64,000 nt of DNA. It comes from Paenibacillus sp. ACRRY. GTDB lineage: Bacteria > Bacillota > Bacilli > Paenibacillales > Paenibacillaceae. The DNA lies in the NCBI RefSeq assembly GCF_022346995.1, contig NZ_JAKRNM010000013.1:39234-103233 (forward strand). The letters are read 5' to 3'. Position 1 is the stretch's first letter. Each line of letters starts with the position of its first letter. The notes below the pieces were generated by a model. That model was not told the DNA's origin and searched no databases. It was given only the letters and a program-made list of their open reading frames with translations. Below, piece after piece: positions 23,666 to 33,115 of this stretch. A program made the translations under genes and the position numbers.

Positions 23666-25999
23666 ATGCCACAAGTTGTGATCAAGCCGAACAACCGCCA
23701 GCTTGCCTTTGACGATATGCGTATCTCGGTATATGCCGACCGTATCCTGGAAGGACTGGACATGCTGGACAAGGAACGTTTGGTACGCGGGGTTAACAGC
23801 AAACTTCGTCGTGACGAAGTAACCGGAGACGAGATCAGTAACGCTTTTATGATGAGCGCACTGGAACTGGTAACCAAAGAGGAGCCGAACTGGAAATTTG
23901 CGGCGGCACGCTCACTGCTTACTTCCCTTTACAAAAAGGCGGCTACCAACCGTAGATACAAATCTTATCCGGACGAGCCTTACGGTGCATTCCACCCTCT
24001 CCTTGTAGACCTTGTGAAAAAAGGCATCTACCGTGAAGAACTATTGGAATGCTACACCAAAGAACAAATTGATGAACTGGCGGAATGCATTGATTACCGC
24101 AACGATTTGCTCTTTGACTACATCGGCTTGCTCACACTGGCAGAACGCTATCTCGCACACGACTTTGACGGAAAAGTAATGGAACTGCCTCAAGAGCGCT
24201 ACATGGTTATCGCCATGTACCTGATGCACCAGGAGCCTGCAGAAAACCGCATGCATCTGGTTAAGGAAGCTTATTGGGCTATGAGCAACATGTATATGAC
24301 GGCTGCCACGCCGACCATGTCCAATGCAGGTAAAAAAGTAGCCGGACAACTCTCCAGCTGCTTCATTGATACGGTAGACGACTCGCTCGAAGGTATCTTC
24401 GATTCCAATACAGATGTAGCTAGACTTAGCAAAATGGGCGGCGGTATCGGTGTTTACCTCGGTAAAGTCAGAGCTCGTGGTTCGGACATCCGTGGTCACA
24501 AAAACACAAGCTCCGGCGTAATCCCTTGGATTCGCCAATTGAATAATACAGCAGTCAGCGTAGATCAGCTGGGAACACGCAAAGGTGCAATTGCCGTTTA
24601 TCTGGACGTCTTCCATAAAGACATTCTGGCTTTCCTGGATCTGAAGCTGAACAATGGTGACGAGCGGATGCGTGCGCATGACGTATTCCACGGTGTATGT
24701 CTGCCTGACCTGTTCATGGAACGTGTAGCCAGCCGCGGTGAGTGGAGCCTGTTCTGCCCGCATGAAACGAAAAAAGTCATGGGCTGGAAAGACGAAAACG
24801 GTCGTGCACTCGGCTTGGAAGATTTCTATGACGAATCCTTCGGCGAAGGCACATTCCGCGAAAAGTATGAAGAAGCAGTAAATCACCCGCTGTTGTCCCG
24901 TATTACGGTACAAGCCATCGATATTATGAAACGCGTGATGAAATCACAGCTCGAAACAGGTACACCTTATATGTTCTATCGTGATACGGTTAACCGTTCC
25001 AACCCGAACAGTGCCCATGGCATGGTGTACTCTTCCAACCTCTGTACCGAAATCATGCAGAACCAGTCTGCAACGGTAGTAGAAAAAGAAGAACTCGTAA
25101 CCAAGGATGGTCAGACACGCATCGTGATTTCCAAAGTGCCTGGCGACTTCGTGGTCTGCAACCTGAACTCCATTCACTTGGCACGTGCGGTGCCTCATAA
25201 CGTACTGGAGCGTCTGGTACCGATTCAGGTTCGCATGCTGGATAACGTCATTGACATCAACAACATTGAAGTACTGCAAGCCCAATATACCAACAGCCAA
25301 TACCGTGCCGTAGGTTTGGGTACATTCGGACTTCACCACCTGCTTGCCCTTGAAGGCATCCGTTGGGAATCCGATGAGGCTGTAACCTATAACGATAACC
25401 TGTACGAAAAAATCAACTACCTGCTCGTCAAAGCCAGCATGGAGCTGTCCAAGGAAAAAGGACACTATCCGAAATTCAAAGGTTCCGACTGGGAGAGCGG
25501 AAAGTACTTCGAACAACGGGATTACACGACGGGTGAGCGCGTAGGCGAATTCGTAACAACCGAACAGTGGAAAGAGCTGCAGGCTGAAGTTCAGCAAAAC
25601 GGTGTACGTAACGCATGGTTGTTCGCAATCGCACCAAATGGTTCAACATCCATCATTGCCGGATCTACTGCAAGTATCGACCCGCTCTATGAGTTGTTGT
25701 CCTATGAAGAGAAAACAACGTACAAGATTGCTAACCCGGCACCAGACCTGTCGGATAAAACCATCTGGTACTACAAGACGGCCTTCCTGGTGGATCAGCA
25801 TGCTTCCATCAACATGGCTTCTGCCCGTCAACGTCACGTCGATCAGGGACAAAGCTTCAACCTGTACGTTCGTCCTGACATCAAAGCAACGGAGTTCCTT
25901 GAACTGCATCTGCATGCCTGGAGAGCGGGTTTGAAATCGACCTATTATGTTCGCAGCCGTGCGTTAACGATTGAAGAATGTGACTCCTGCGCAAGCTGA
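23666..25999 (+). CDS. nrdA: Class Ia ribonucleoside-diphosphate reductase, large (alpha) subunit
   Basis: This subunit of about 777 residues reduces ribonucleoside diphosphates to deoxy forms using a thiyl radical supplied by NrdB. An ATP-cone-like N-terminal region (residues 1-95) implies allosteric activity control. Active-site residues are visible: the Cys in GQLSSCFID, the radical Cys in SSNLCTEI, and the partner Cys in FVVCNLNS; the C-terminal ECDSC holds the redox-relay cysteines. ATG at 23666 is preferred to the upstream frame opening at 23519, because GAGGAA lies just before it and the extension looks like leader sequence. nrdB follows after 159 bp that include a terminator. Confidence 0.95.
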   Translation: MPQVVIKPNNRQLAFDDMRISVYADRILEGLDMLDKERLVRGVNSKLRRDEVTGDEISNAFMMSALELVTKEEPNWKFAAARSLLTSLYKKAATNRRYKSYPDEPYGAFHPLLVDLVKKGIYREELLECYTKEQIDELAECIDYRNDLLFDYIGLLTLAERYLAHDFDGKVMELPQERYMVIAMYLMHQEPAENRMHLVKEAYWAMSNMYMTAATPTMSNAGKKVAGQLSSCFIDTVDDSLEGIFDSNTDVARLSKMGGGIGVYLGKVRARGSDIRGHKNTSSGVIPWIRQLNNTAVSVDQLGTRKGAIAVYLDVFHKDILAFLDLKLNNGDERMRAHDVFHGVCLPDLFMERVASRGEWSLFCPHETKKVMGWKDENGRALGLEDFYDESFGEGTFREKYEEAVNHPLLSRITVQAIDIMKRVMKSQLETGTPYMFYRDTVNRSNPNSAHGMVYSSNLCTEIMQNQSATVVEKEELVTKDGQTRIVISKVPGDFVVCNLNSIHLARAVPHNVLERLVPIQVRMLDNVIDINNIEVLQAQYTNSQYRAVGLGTFGLHHLLALEGIRWESDEAVTYNDNLYEKINYLLVKASMELSKEKGHYPKFKGSDWESGKYFEQRDYTTGERVGEFVTTEQWKELQAEVQQNGVRNAWLFAIAPNGSTSIIAGSTASIDPLYELLSYEEKTTYKIANPAPDLSDKTIWYYKTAFLVDQHASINMASARQRHVDQGQSFNLYVRPDIKATEFLELHLHAWRAGLKSTYYVRSRALTIEECDSCAS

Positions 26000-26027
26000 T
26001 CGATAGATTATTCGTTTCACGATGACC

Positions 26028-26078
26028 ACCAGGGCATCCTGTTTTGATTGCAAAATGGCGTTGCCCTGGTACTTTTTT
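26028..26078 (+). terminator. Intrinsic terminator between nrdA and nrdB
   Basis: ACCAGGGCA (26028-26036) pairs with TGCCCTGGT (26062-26070), with TTTT/AAAA inner pairing, followed by ACTTTTTT. It lies 29 bp after nrdA and 81 bp before nrdB. It should reduce read-through, so nrdB may have its own promoter or a different level from nrdA. Confidence 0.65.
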
Positions 26079-26158
26079 GCCCAAATATGATCACAGCATC
26101 CCAGCGATGTTGATATAGATGCCTGAACTAAAAGTTTGAATTAAGGAGTGAACGGATT

Positions 26159-27190
26159 ATGCAAGTACAGAAAATTTTCAATACGGAAGCCCCTAACCAA
26201 TCGACTCGAATTATTGAAGGTGAATGCTCCGGGATCCTGAACTGGAACGACATTCGCATGCCTCATATGTACAAGCTGTACAAAGTACTGCTGCTCAACC
26301 ACTGGATCGCTGACGAAATTCCAATGTCCAAGGATGCATCCCAATTCGCCCAACTGGATCCGGAAGAACAGCGTACATTCAAAATCAACATTTCCCTGCT
26401 GGCTGTACTCGATTCCATGCAGACCATGTTTGTAGGTGACGTTAAACGCTACTTCACTGATTCTTCGCTTGAAGCGATCTCGGCCATTATCGGACAACAG
26501 GAAGTTGTTCATAACCAATCGTATTCCTACGTTCTATCTTCCATCGTGTCTGATCGGGAGCAAAAAGAGATTTTTGAATACTGGAAACATGATCCCGTGC
26601 TGCTCGACCGCAACCGTTTCATCGCCGATATCTATCAAAGCTTCCGGGACGAGCCGTCTCCACAGACGTTCTTCCAAGCCATGGTAGCCGATTTAGTACT
26701 TGAAGGGATTTTCTTCTACAGTACATTTGCCTTCTTCTACAACCTGGCTCGTGACCAGAAGATGATGGCAACCAGCCAGATGATCTCTTACATTCAGCGT
26801 GATGAGAATCAGCACTGCTACTTCTTCGCTGAAGTGTTCAAACAGCTGCTTGTTGATTTCCCTGAGCTGAATACACCAGAGAACATGGACTATGTCTACA
26901 AAACGATTGACCGTGCCGTTGAACTGGAAACGAACTGGGCACATTACACACTCAGCAATGTTCGCGGGATCGACCTGAACGAGTTGGAAGATTACATCAA
27001 ATACATCGCCAACAAACGCCTGCGTCTCATGGGTATGGAAAAAGCTTACGAAGGCGTGGATGTAAACTGCATGCCTTGGATCAAGCCTTTCTCTGATGAA
27101 GCGCTCAATGCAACGAAAACGGACTTCTTCGAGGCCAAATCTCGTAACTATGGTAAAGTCGGCGACGACAACGGATTCGACGATTTGTAA
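26159..27190 (+). CDS. nrdB: Class Ia ribonucleoside-diphosphate reductase, small (beta) subunit
   Basis: This 343-residue ferritin-like protein generates the tyrosyl radical for NrdA. The di-iron ligands are present: Asp in AVLDSMQ, Glu and His in QEVVHNQ, Glu in LVLEGIFF, Glu and His in RDENQHCYF. The radical Tyr is four residues after the first His (HNQSY). AAGGAG lies about 11 bp before the ATG. A terminator follows the gene. Confidence 0.95.
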   Translation: MQVQKIFNTEAPNQSTRIIEGECSGILNWNDIRMPHMYKLYKVLLLNHWIADEIPMSKDASQFAQLDPEEQRTFKINISLLAVLDSMQTMFVGDVKRYFTDSSLEAISAIIGQQEVVHNQSYSYVLSSIVSDREQKEIFEYWKHDPVLLDRNRFIADIYQSFRDEPSPQTFFQAMVADLVLEGIFFYSTFAFFYNLARDQKMMATSQMISYIQRDENQHCYFFAEVFKQLLVDFPELNTPENMDYVYKTIDRAVELETNWAHYTLSNVRGIDLNELEDYIKYIANKRLRLMGMEKAYEGVDVNCMPWIKPFSDEALNATKTDFFEAKSRNYGKVGDDNGFDDL

Positions 27191-27225
27191 TTCAGTTATA
27201 GCGAACAGAAGACACAATATATCCA

Positions 27226-27257
27226 TAAAACACTCCCTCTATGGGAGTGTTTTTGTT
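27226..27257 (+). terminator. Terminator of nrdB
   Basis: AAACACTCCC and GGGAGTGTTT arms with a short loop and five U, 36 bp after the nrdB stop. Confidence 0.85.
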
Positions 27258-27342
27258 ACGTTTTGTACCCTTCTCCCCATGGATGAAACTTCTGGGATAT
27301 AATGGAGAAGGTTTGAATCTTCTACGGAAATGAGGCTAAGGG

Positions 27343-28314
27343 ATGGAACGAGAACTGCTTGATCAATTGAACACCTGGCATGATCAGGACCAATTTGGTC
27401 TCATTATCAAACGCATTGAACAGATTCCTGTACCCGATCGGAATTATGACCTGACAGGTCATCTTGCGAGAGCATATAACAATAGTGCACGATACCGTGA
27501 AGCCATTCAGCAGCTTAAGTCCGTTGAAGAGCAAGGAAAATGGGATCCACTCTGGCAATTCCGTCTGGGTTTTGCCTATTACCATATGGCCTTGTACGAT
27601 CAATCATTACAAGCATTTGAACAGGCTGACCGGCTTCAGCCCTATGACGAATCGACACTCGAATTTTTGAATTCAACCCGTTCCAAAGTTGTAAAAATGC
27701 AGCGGGATCGGCAGCGTCATCTAGAGAAGCTGGCTGAATGGGATCAAAGCGGGATGCAAAATCATCTTAGAGCGGCTTCAGGCTCCTATGATCCCTCCAC
27801 GTTTTGGGAGCAGAGTGACTATGCACAGAGCAGCCATGTTTCTTCACCTTTTGATGAAAGCCAAATCATCTCTACCGAGCAGGAACTGGGCTACAAACTG
27901 CCTGCTTCCTATATTCAATTAATGAACACTCAAAACGGCGGAATCCCTGCACATACCGTTTTTCCTACAGAAGAAGCTACATCCTGGGCAGAAGATCATA
28001 TCGCCATTTCCGGCATCATGGGCATCGGGCATACCAAATCCTATTCCCTTACCGGAGACTTGGGAAGTCGCTTCATGATTGAGGACTGGGGGTACCCTGA
28101 TCTGGGCATTGTGATCTGTGACTGTCCATCTGCCGGTCACGATGTCGTGATGCTTGATTATCGTTTCTGCGGTCCGCAAGGTGAGCCGTGCGTTGTGCAT
28201 GTGGATCAGGAAGATGATTATGAGATCACTTACCTGGCACCGAGCTTTGAAGCATTTGTTCGAGGACTGGTGGATGAGGATACGTTTGATCTGGACGAAG
28301 AGGACGAGGACTAA
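27343..28314 (+). CDS. TPR and SMI1/KNR4 (SUKH)-domain protein
   Basis: The 323-residue soluble protein has helical TPR-like repeats at about residues 1-110 (HLARAYNNSARYREAIQQL and RLGFAYYHMALYDQSLQAFEQA). A SMI1/KNR4-type domain follows at about 180-300 (ELGYKLPASYIQLMNTQNGG), and an acidic tail ends in DEEDED. SUKH domains are known as immunity proteins against nuclease toxins and as generic adaptors. No toxin gene is nearby, so a housekeeping adaptor role is more likely. The APH-like gene starts 17 bp downstream. Confidence 0.8.
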   Translation: MERELLDQLNTWHDQDQFGLIIKRIEQIPVPDRNYDLTGHLARAYNNSARYREAIQQLKSVEEQGKWDPLWQFRLGFAYYHMALYDQSLQAFEQADRLQPYDESTLEFLNSTRSKVVKMQRDRQRHLEKLAEWDQSGMQNHLRAASGSYDPSTFWEQSDYAQSSHVSSPFDESQIISTEQELGYKLPASYIQLMNTQNGGIPAHTVFPTEEATSWAEDHIAISGIMGIGHTKSYSLTGDLGSRFMIEDWGYPDLGIVICDCPSAGHDVVMLDYRFCGPQGEPCVVHVDQEDDYEITYLAPSFEAFVRGLVDEDTFDLDEEDED

Positions 28315-28331
28315 ACCGGCAGGAGGCCCTT

Positions 28332-29366
28332 ATGACAACCCGAATTTATTTTGCTACCCACAAAATTGGCGATGTTGCATTCTCTTCACTTCAAGAAGCA
28401 CTCCATGAATTCGACCTGGGAATCCTTGAAGATTACAAACAAACCGAAAAGGGAGTTATGGGCCAGACACTGCTCGTCCATACCTCTCAAGGGGAGTACA
28501 TTCTGAAAGGCAACCCGTTGTATGTTGGACAGCTGCAGGAAGAACAGTTTTTCGCCCAGCAGTTAGCCGAGCACACCGCCATTCCTGTACCCGTTCCCTA
28601 TTTGCTGCAAAAAAACACAGACTTGCTGGGCTGGAGTTACGCGATCATGCCTCGTTTACCGGGAAAACACCTGTATGATTCTTCACTCCAGGCCGCACTC
28701 GGACAGGATGAGCAAGAAGAGATTGCCTCCATGCTCGCACATAGCCTGATCGAACTGCACCGATGGAAAGTACCGGATGCTGGCGAGTATGACCCCATAG
28801 CAGAACGAATCGTTCCCTTTGCGGGTACTTATCTCGACTGGCTGTATGGAACCATTCGTCACTGGCTGCTGGATGCCCAGAAGTACTCTGTCATTACGGA
28901 TGCAGATATAGCTTGGGTGGATGAACAGCTTAGACATGCAGAGGCTGCATTTGAGGCCATGCCTGTTCCGGGGTTTGTCATGGGAGATTTCAAGGTCGAG
29001 AACTTTGTCATCCAGAAGATTGGCGACCACGCTTCCGACTGGCGGATTAGCGGCCTGTTTGATTTTACCACCTCGTATTTCGGGGACGGTACGGCAGATC
29101 TGACCAAAATGACAGACATGTATATACATAAAAACCAGCCTGAGCTTGCCAAGCGCTTTCTGTACACTTACCGGGAACTTGTCTGCGCTGACGATGAGGA
29201 GCGATGCAAACATTTTGCTGTTCGCTTAGGAATTCACCTGCTGTATCAACGTATTCTGGTATGGGGCGAAGCCAAAGCGACTAATCGGGTCACATGGGAG
29301 GCTGATCTGCCTTTTGCAGTCTGGGCACAGCAATATATCGACTCTGTGCTAGGATTGATTGATTAG
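28332..29366 (+). CDS. Aminoglycoside phosphotransferase-like kinase
   Basis: This 344-residue protein has the APH/choline-kinase fold. The catalytic loop reads VMGDFKVEN, with the Asp and Asn of the HGDxxxxN motif but Met in place of His, and the Mg-binding motif is GLFDFTTSYFGD. A substrate-clamping helix region follows. Aminoglycoside resistance should not be assumed: most such chromosomal genes phosphorylate unknown small molecules. It is 17 bp downstream of the TPR-SUKH gene, with AGGAGG before its ATG. Confidence 0.85.
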   Translation: MTTRIYFATHKIGDVAFSSLQEALHEFDLGILEDYKQTEKGVMGQTLLVHTSQGEYILKGNPLYVGQLQEEQFFAQQLAEHTAIPVPVPYLLQKNTDLLGWSYAIMPRLPGKHLYDSSLQAALGQDEQEEIASMLAHSLIELHRWKVPDAGEYDPIAERIVPFAGTYLDWLYGTIRHWLLDAQKYSVITDADIAWVDEQLRHAEAAFEAMPVPGFVMGDFKVENFVIQKIGDHASDWRISGLFDFTTSYFGDGTADLTKMTDMYIHKNQPELAKRFLYTYRELVCADDEERCKHFAVRLGIHLLYQRILVWGEAKATNRVTWEADLPFAVWAQQYIDSVLGLID

Positions 29367-29401
29367 AGAAATCTCATTTGAATGCGACGAAAAAGAAAAC
29401 C

Positions 29402-29456
29402 AAATGACCCGACCAAAGCAGGAAGAATTCCTCCGCTTCGATCGGGTCATTTTATA
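29402..29456. terminator. Bidirectional terminator between APH-like and S9 peptidase genes
   Basis: AAATGACCCGA and TCGGGTCATTT arms enclose a second inner stem around GAATTC. U-rich sequence flanks both sides of the convergent genes. Confidence 0.75.
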
Positions 29457-29494
29457 CTTCTGTTCTTCTATCCACTACACTGCCTAAAAGCAGA

Positions 29495-31312
29495 TTACAC
29501 TTGAGCTTGCGTGACAGGCGCTTCTTGATGCTTCTGCAGAAACTCCAGCATCCGCCGATACACAAGGATCTCATTTGTCTTTCTGGAGAAGCCATGACCC
29601 TCATCGTCCAGTACGATATACTCCACGTCTACACCTTTGTCCTGGAGCGCTGCCACGATCTGATCTGACTCGGCCTTCACAACCCTTGGATCATTCGCAC
29701 CTTGAATGACGAGCATTGGGTTTACCATCTGGTCGAGGTAGGTGATCGGCGAATCCTTCGTTAACCGCTCACGGTCACGAACCGGGTCACCCAGCCAATT
29801 GTCCATCATCGGTTTCCAATCCTCAGGGACGGATTCCAGGAACGTAAACAGGTTGCTCGGTCCAAAGATATCAACCGCTGCCCGGAACAACTCGGGATGG
29901 CGACCTGCAAGCAGCAGTGTCATGTACCCACCGTAACTGCCTCCGACCACAAACAGGCGATCTGGTGAGGAGATACCTTGGTCAAACAGCCAATTTATGC
30001 CGGCAACACAGTCAAGCCTTGGCCCCTCGCCCCAGTCCCTCTCTACCATCTTCACAAACTCGGCACCATACCCGGTGCTTCCACGGAAGTTTGGCGCAAA
30101 AATATGATAACCCTGAGCCAGCATCAGCTGGAACATCGGCCGGAAAAACTTGGCTTCCGAGGCCTGTGGCCCACCATGCGGCCAAAACACCGTGTAACCG
30201 TTGGCCTGCTCCGGCTTGGCTTTAAAGAAAAGCGCCTCAATTTCCAATCCATCATATGAGTTGTATCGAACCAGGTCAGGATAGACCAGATCATCCGGAT
30301 CAAGCCCTGTCACCCGGTTGGCCGTGAGGGATTCCCAAGAGTCACTCCCCGCAGGCAGACGGTAGATATTATGCGGCTGAATCGCACCCCGGCCAAGAAT
30401 GTACACATTGCCCGCTTTGGTTACGCGTGTGTGTTCTATCGTATCCAAAGGCATGTCGAGTCGATGCGGCTCCGCAGCATCTTTGCCCAGGATGTACATT
30501 CGGTTTTCGGTACCTGTAAGCGTCCAAAAGTACAATGTCTCCGACGCCTTATGCCAGCGAATCATCTCCACGTCCTCCCCTTCAATTTTGCATAAAGGTC
30601 GGAACTCGCGGGTATCCAGTCTATATTCAGCCACATAAGAGTATTCTTCCTTATCATTGGTGACGAGCAAAATGCGTTGGTCATCTGCAAATAGAATTTC
30701 GGATACCTGGCTCTGTCTCTCCGAATCGGGCAGAATGGATACGATCTCCCCTTCCAAGTGCAGGTGCGCTGTCTGATACGTATTGGAATACAATTTCCCA
30801 ATGACGAAGCTCTTCTCGTCGGGACTTACCGCAACCAGGTAGCTCGTCGCCTCTTCTCCGCTGTACAACAACACATCCTCACCTGTCTCCAAGTCGCGTC
30901 GACGTGAATTGAGATAATTCGGGTTACCCGCACTCGTCACGTAATACAGTCGCTGTCCGTCCTCAGACAATTCCGAGAAATAACAGCGGTCATTCGGCTC
31001 AGCAGGCACAATGGGAAGCGGCACGCCACCTTCCGGTTTAAGCGCATATAGATGATAGTTCTCATCGCCGTCCCGATCAAACCCCGTGAGAATATGGCGT
31101 CCAAGCGGATCAGGTTTGATAAACTGGCTGCTCTGGTTCAAATACGTCAAGGGATACGGGTATCCACCCGGCAGATCCATAGCCCAGATATTCGGTTCAC
31201 CGTTCAGATTGCTGTCAAAAAATAAACGTTTCTCGTCAGCAGATACGGCAAAGTGCGAAATGCGATACGTCTGAAAATACTGCTCTACATCCGGTTTGGG
31301 AAACTGAAGCAT
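29495..31312 (-). CDS. S9 family (prolyl oligopeptidase-type) serine peptidase
   Basis: The 605-residue cytosolic enzyme has an N-terminal beta-propeller region and a C-terminal alpha/beta hydrolase domain. The catalytic triad is visible: Ser in GGSYGGYMTLL, Asp in GANDPRVVKAES and His in DDEGHGFSRK. Members release dipeptides or acylated amino acids from peptides. No signal peptide. AAGGAGG lies just before the ATG. Confidence 0.93.
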   Translation of the reverse strand: MLQFPKPDVEQYFQTYRISHFAVSADEKRLFFDSNLNGEPNIWAMDLPGGYPYPLTYLNQSSQFIKPDPLGRHILTGFDRDGDENYHLYALKPEGGVPLPIVPAEPNDRCYFSELSEDGQRLYYVTSAGNPNYLNSRRRDLETGEDVLLYSGEEATSYLVAVSPDEKSFVIGKLYSNTYQTAHLHLEGEIVSILPDSERQSQVSEILFADDQRILLVTNDKEEYSYVAEYRLDTREFRPLCKIEGEDVEMIRWHKASETLYFWTLTGTENRMYILGKDAAEPHRLDMPLDTIEHTRVTKAGNVYILGRGAIQPHNIYRLPAGSDSWESLTANRVTGLDPDDLVYPDLVRYNSYDGLEIEALFFKAKPEQANGYTVFWPHGGPQASEAKFFRPMFQLMLAQGYHIFAPNFRGSTGYGAEFVKMVERDWGEGPRLDCVAGINWLFDQGISSPDRLFVVGGSYGGYMTLLLAGRHPELFRAAVDIFGPSNLFTFLESVPEDWKPMMDNWLGDPVRDRERLTKDSPITYLDQMVNPMLVIQGANDPRVVKAESDQIVAALQDKGVDVEYIVLDDEGHGFSRKTNEILVYRRMLEFLQKHQEAPVTQAQV

Positions 31313-31446
31313 GACAAACCTCCTTGGGAATGAACAAAAGTATTTAACGGTGGTGAATTAAGGTATATTTGTCCATATTACAGGAAATTCCATTGTTTAC
31401 ACAATACTCATGTCATATTCCTCTATATGAATGATCTGATTCATTT

Positions 31447-31866
31447 TTACGTATAAAAAGTCATATGTGGTTTATCTTCACGATAATAATCCAGTCTTTG
31501 TTTCATGGTGCCTGTGTGCAGTTCGAACAGATGACCATCGGGATCGGTAAAATAAACAGACCTTGCATCTCTGGGCTCGCGCGCTCTGCCAGGAAGAATA
31601 TCGGCCCCTGCCGCCTTTAGCTCTTGCACAGACTTATCAAACTCTTCTTCTTTCACAGTGAAAGCAATATGTGTATAGGTTCGTTCCGTATAATTGCGAA
31701 TAACATCCTCCCGATTCAAAGCGATCCAGAGACCGGCCAGTTCAAAATAAGCCAGCTTGCGGCCCTTCACTTGAATCCGGGCACCGAGAGCCTGCTCATA
31801 GAAGGTAATGGATCTTTCCAAATTGGATACGGAAAAGCACAGATGATTAATTCCCTGTATATTCAC
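31447..31866 (-). CDS. fosB: FosB metallothiol transferase (fosfomycin-modifying)
   Basis: This 139-residue protein of the glyoxalase/VOC superfamily is close in pattern to Bacillus FosB, which adds a thiol (bacillithiol or cysteine) to fosfomycin. The metal ligands are present: His in GINHLCF, His in YTHIAF and Glu in FELH, plus the PGRAREPRDARSVYFTDPDGH signature. The start is GTG at 31866, with AGGAG three bases upstream. A chromosomal copy is usual in bacilli. Confidence 0.93.
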   Translation of the reverse strand: MNIQGINHLCFSVSNLERSITFYEQALGARIQVKGRKLAYFELAGLWIALNREDVIRNYTERTYTHIAFTVKEEEFDKSVQELKAAGADILPGRAREPRDARSVYFTDPDGHLFELHTGTMKQRLDYYREDKPHMTFYT

Positions 31867-32022
31867 TCGCTCCTGACACCTCCAAAATTTTGATCACTCA
31901 CATCCTTATTATGGTATATTTCTCCTTCAAAAAACAAATGACTTCTTCTCTCACCGCACCTTCTTCTGGGCGAACGCATAGCTTAGGCATATCAATGAAT
32001 GTTCGAGGAGGATGCAAAACGA

Positions 32023-32922
32023 ATGAATCCTGTCTACCCTTTTTATGGTGAGAAGACGGTCTGCAAAGAACAAAAGCTGGCATTCCCACCCCAGCACCAG
32101 GACCTGCAGCCAGGTCTGGAAACACTCATGGTACCTGAACCCATTAGCGAGGATCCGGCCTATATCGGCAGCTGCAAACTGGATGGCAAAGTTGCCATTA
32201 TTACGGGTGGGGACAGCGGAATCGGCAGAGCCGCAGCCATTGCTTATGCCAAGGAAGGTGCCGATATAGTCATTGCTTACCTCTATGAACGTACGGATGC
32301 CGAGTGGACTCGGGATCGCATTGTAGAGCTGGGTCAGCGCTGTCTGCTCATTGAGATCGATCTTCGGCTGAAGAAAAATTGCGATGCTGTCATCCGTACA
32401 ACGATGGAAACTTTCGGGAAAATAGATATACTGGTCAACAATCATGCGGTGCAGTATGTGCAGCCGAGTATTGTCGACATTACGGAGGAACAGCTCTATC
32501 ATACGTTCCAGACGAATGTATTTTCCTATTTTTTTCTGATTCAGGCCGCTCTCCCGCACATGTGCAAAGGGGCTTCCATCATCAACACGGCTTCCATTAC
32601 AGCCTATAAGGGCAATGTGCAGCTGATCGACTACTCCTCCACCAAAGGGGCTGTTGTCTCGCTGACACGCGTACTCGCCAAATCGCTGGCTTCTCAGGGA
32701 ATACGGGTCAACTGTGTAGCTCCTGGTCCAATCTGGACCCCTCTCATTCCTTCCAGCTTCTCTGCTGAAGATGTACAGGTGTTCGGAACCGAAACGCCGA
32801 TGGGCCGTGCAGGCCAGCCATATGAACTGGCAGCGGCCTATGTCTATCTCGGATCGCGTGATTCTTCGTACGTAACCGGTGAGTGCATTCATATCAATGG
32901 CGGCGATATGGTGACCACCTAA
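32023..32922 (+). CDS. SDR family oxidoreductase (YhdF/YhxC-like)
   Basis: This classical SDR of about 299 residues has the extra N-terminal extension (FPPQHQDLQPGLE) typical of the YhdF/YhxC group. Cofactor loop GGDSGIGRAAA, NNHA structural motif, catalytic Tyr-x3-Lys in DYSSTKGAV and an NGGDMVTT terminus are present. Natural substrate unknown; the family often carries stress-related dehydrogenase names. The start at 32023 is chosen because GAGGAGG lies 11 bp before it; the ATG at 31999 lies upstream of that site. Confidence 0.9.
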   Translation: MNPVYPFYGEKTVCKEQKLAFPPQHQDLQPGLETLMVPEPISEDPAYIGSCKLDGKVAIITGGDSGIGRAAAIAYAKEGADIVIAYLYERTDAEWTRDRIVELGQRCLLIEIDLRLKKNCDAVIRTTMETFGKIDILVNNHAVQYVQPSIVDITEEQLYHTFQTNVFSYFFLIQAALPHMCKGASIINTASITAYKGNVQLIDYSSTKGAVVSLTRVLAKSLASQGIRVNCVAPGPIWTPLIPSSFSAEDVQVFGTETPMGRAGQPYELAAAYVYLGSRDSSYVTGECIHINGGDMVTT

Positions 32923-33115
32923 GGTCAGGCGTGGTGAAAACCAATAGGTATTTCAGCAAATATATGGTGTACTTACTTAACCGATTTATCATCCATGTCA
33001 GGTTGAATTTGGCAAGTTCGGCAGGAGAATCATGATCTTGTTCCGAAGTGGGTTAGGTGTTAAGCATCCGGTATACCGGAACCTGACATCTTGGGACAAG
33101 GAGCTGAACCGTCTG

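Noticed and set aside
24041..25597. Minus-strand frames opposite nrdA
   Set aside because: Shadows of nrdA caused by its codon bias; no motif, no start signals.
31951..32892. 313-codon minus-strand frame opposite the SDR gene
   Set aside because: Antisense shadow of a gene with clear SDR motifs; no protein-like pattern or ribosome site.
33032..33115. N-terminal extension of the GGT-like protein
   Set aside because: Possible by AGGAG position, but the YwrD-like start at NYDPLYQPYPS fits the family better; I kept it as an open alternative.
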